Part shown: positions 14,309-15,072 of the stretch, one piece after another | Layout of the letters: each line of letters begins with the position of its first letter | How positions within the stretch are numbered: position 1 is the stretch's first letter | From: an uncultured Marvinbryantia sp. | GTDB taxonomy: Bacteria; Bacillota; Clostridia; Lachnospirales; Lachnospiraceae | Length of the DNA stretch: 15,072 bases | Reading direction: 5' to 3' | NCBI GenBank assembly: GCA_934408725.1 | Contig: CAKRVB010000047.1 | Coordinates: forward strand, 1-15,072 | The notes under the pieces: generated by a model | What the model was told of the DNA's origin: nothing | What the model saw: the letters and a program-made list of their open reading frames with translations, nothing else | Databases searched by the model: none | Made by a program: the position numbers and the translations under genes

Positions 14309-15072
14309 ATGGAATATGTATTATTACTCGTCGGTTTTGTTCTTTTAATCAAGGGGGCAGACTTCTTCGTGGAAGGAAGTTCTTCTCTTGCCCGCATTCT
14401 CCGAATCCCAAGTGTCATCATCGGACTGACCATCGTCGCCATGGGAACCAGTGCACCGGAAGCTTCTGTCAGTATCAATGCAGCCCTGGCAGGAAGCAAC
14501 GATATCGCTATCAGTAATGTGGTGGGATCCAATATTTTCAATGGTCTTGTGGTGGTCGGTGTCTGTGCCGTCCTTGCTGCATTCCAGACAAATAAAGATA
14601 TTCTGAAACGAGATATGCCATTAAATATCTGCGTCAGTGCCATTCTCTGTCTGATGTTCCTGGATGGAAAACTTAGTCGTACAGAAGGTATTCTGCTTCT
14701 TGCCGGTATGGTTCTTTATCTCTGCTTCATGATCCGCTCCGCTTTAAAAAACAGAGAACCGGGAGCTGATATTCAGACGCTTTCTCTCCCAGTCAGCCTG
14801 CTCTACATTGTCGGTGGTCTGGCAGCTGTTATCTTTGGTGGCGATCTTGTCGTAGACAAAGCCTGCATCATTGCCAGGAGCTGGGGCGTCAGTCAGAATT
14901 TTATCGGTCTGACGATCATCGCTGTCGGCACCTCTCTGCCAGAACTGGTAACTTCCATTGTAGCTACCCGCAAAGGAGACAGCAGTCTGGCACTGGGAAA
15001 TGCCATTGGTTCCAACCTGTTCAATATCCTGTTCATTCTGGGTATGTCATCCGTCATCTCTCCGCTGCATGT
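14309..15072 (+). CDS. Na+/Ca2+ exchanger-family cation antiporter (3' partial)
   Basis: Membrane cation antiporter of the CaCA superfamily (YrbG/CaxA-like calcium/sodium antiporters). ATG 14309 follows AAAGGAG (14297-14303) with five bases between; the frame stays open to the right edge (254 complete codons; family members usually have 310-340 aa, so roughly the last quarter is missing). Both alpha-repeat signatures are visible: GLTIVAMGTSAPEASVSINAALAGSNDIAISNVVGSNIFN near residue 39, and GLTIIAVGTSLPELVTSIVATRKGDSSLALGNAIGSNLFN in the second half. These repeats line the ion site. The chain starts MEYVLLLVGFVLLIKGADFFVEG and is mostly hydrophobic. Control by a yybP-ykoY-type riboswitch suggests that the exported ion in the cell is Mn2+, perhaps with Ca2+; the transport specificity is inference. 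Confidence 0.93.
   Translation, partial: MEYVLLLVGFVLLIKGADFFVEGSSSLARILRIPSVIIGLTIVAMGTSAPEASVSINAALAGSNDIAISNVVGSNIFNGLVVVGVCAVLAAFQTNKDILKRDMPLNICVSAILCLMFLDGKLSRTEGILLLAGMVLYLCFMIRSALKNREPGADIQTLSLPVSLLYIVGGLAAVIFGGDLVVDKACIIARSWGVSQNFIGLTIIAVGTSLPELVTSIVATRKGDSSLALGNAIGSNLFNILFILGMSSVISPLH

Noticed and set aside
1..15072. Mobile element, CRISPR array, phage or defence system
   Set aside because: No transposase, integrase, inverted-repeat ends, spaced direct repeats or defence-type domains were found; the genes read as ordinary chromosomal metabolism and signalling.

Overview
The window reads as chromosomal DNA of a low-to-moderate GC, obligately anaerobic Bacillota, most likely a gut-type Lachnospiraceae. 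The grounds are the strong AGGAGG-type ribosome binding sites, the pairing of oxygen-sensitive enzymes (a glycyl-radical formate lyase with its radical-SAM activase, and a two-subunit Fe-S tartrate/fumarate-type hydratase), and several multidomain membrane cyclic-di-GMP proteins. The genus call is inference; there is no rRNA or other marker. I see no mobile element, CRISPR array, tRNA or rRNA.

Layout. (1) 1-3261, plus strand: a seven-TM diguanylate-cyclase-like protein, cut by the left edge, overlaps by 14 bases a seven-TM protein with a degenerate GGDEF and an apparently intact EAL phosphodiesterase domain. A strong hairpin at 3312-3357 separates this pair from the convergent operon. (2) 10005-3365, minus strand: a compact operon in transcription order DASS/SLC13 anion transporter, hydratase alpha, hydratase beta, pflB, pflA, and an aromatic-acid-exporter-like membrane protein. 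A LysR regulator is divergent from it (10281-11174). The 275-base divergent region holds a good minus-strand promoter and a T-N11-A dyad about 64 bases upstream of the predicted start site, the classical LysR arrangement. (3) 12085-11183, minus strand: an unrecognised secreted protein with five tandem copies of a tyrosine/acidic pentapeptide, encoded by a 15-base DNA tandem repeat. (4) 12275-14038, plus strand: a CHASE-GGDEF-PAS diguanylate cyclase. (5) 14076-15072, plus strand: a near-consensus promoter, a yybP-ykoY-type (manganese-sensing) riboswitch with an overlapping intrinsic terminator, and a Na+/Ca2+-exchanger-family gene that runs off the right edge.

How the parts fit. The central operon reads as a pathway: import of a C4 dicarboxylate or L-tartrate, dehydration of tartrate to oxaloacetate, decarboxylation to pyruvate (enzyme not in this window), then cleavage of pyruvate to acetyl-CoA and formate by PflB, kept active by PflA. 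The divergent LysR gene probably responds to the substrate. The three c-di-GMP genes flanking this operon combine synthesis and breakdown in membrane sensors. The riboswitch suggests that the antiporter at the right edge handles Mn2+ rather than, or as well as, Ca2+.
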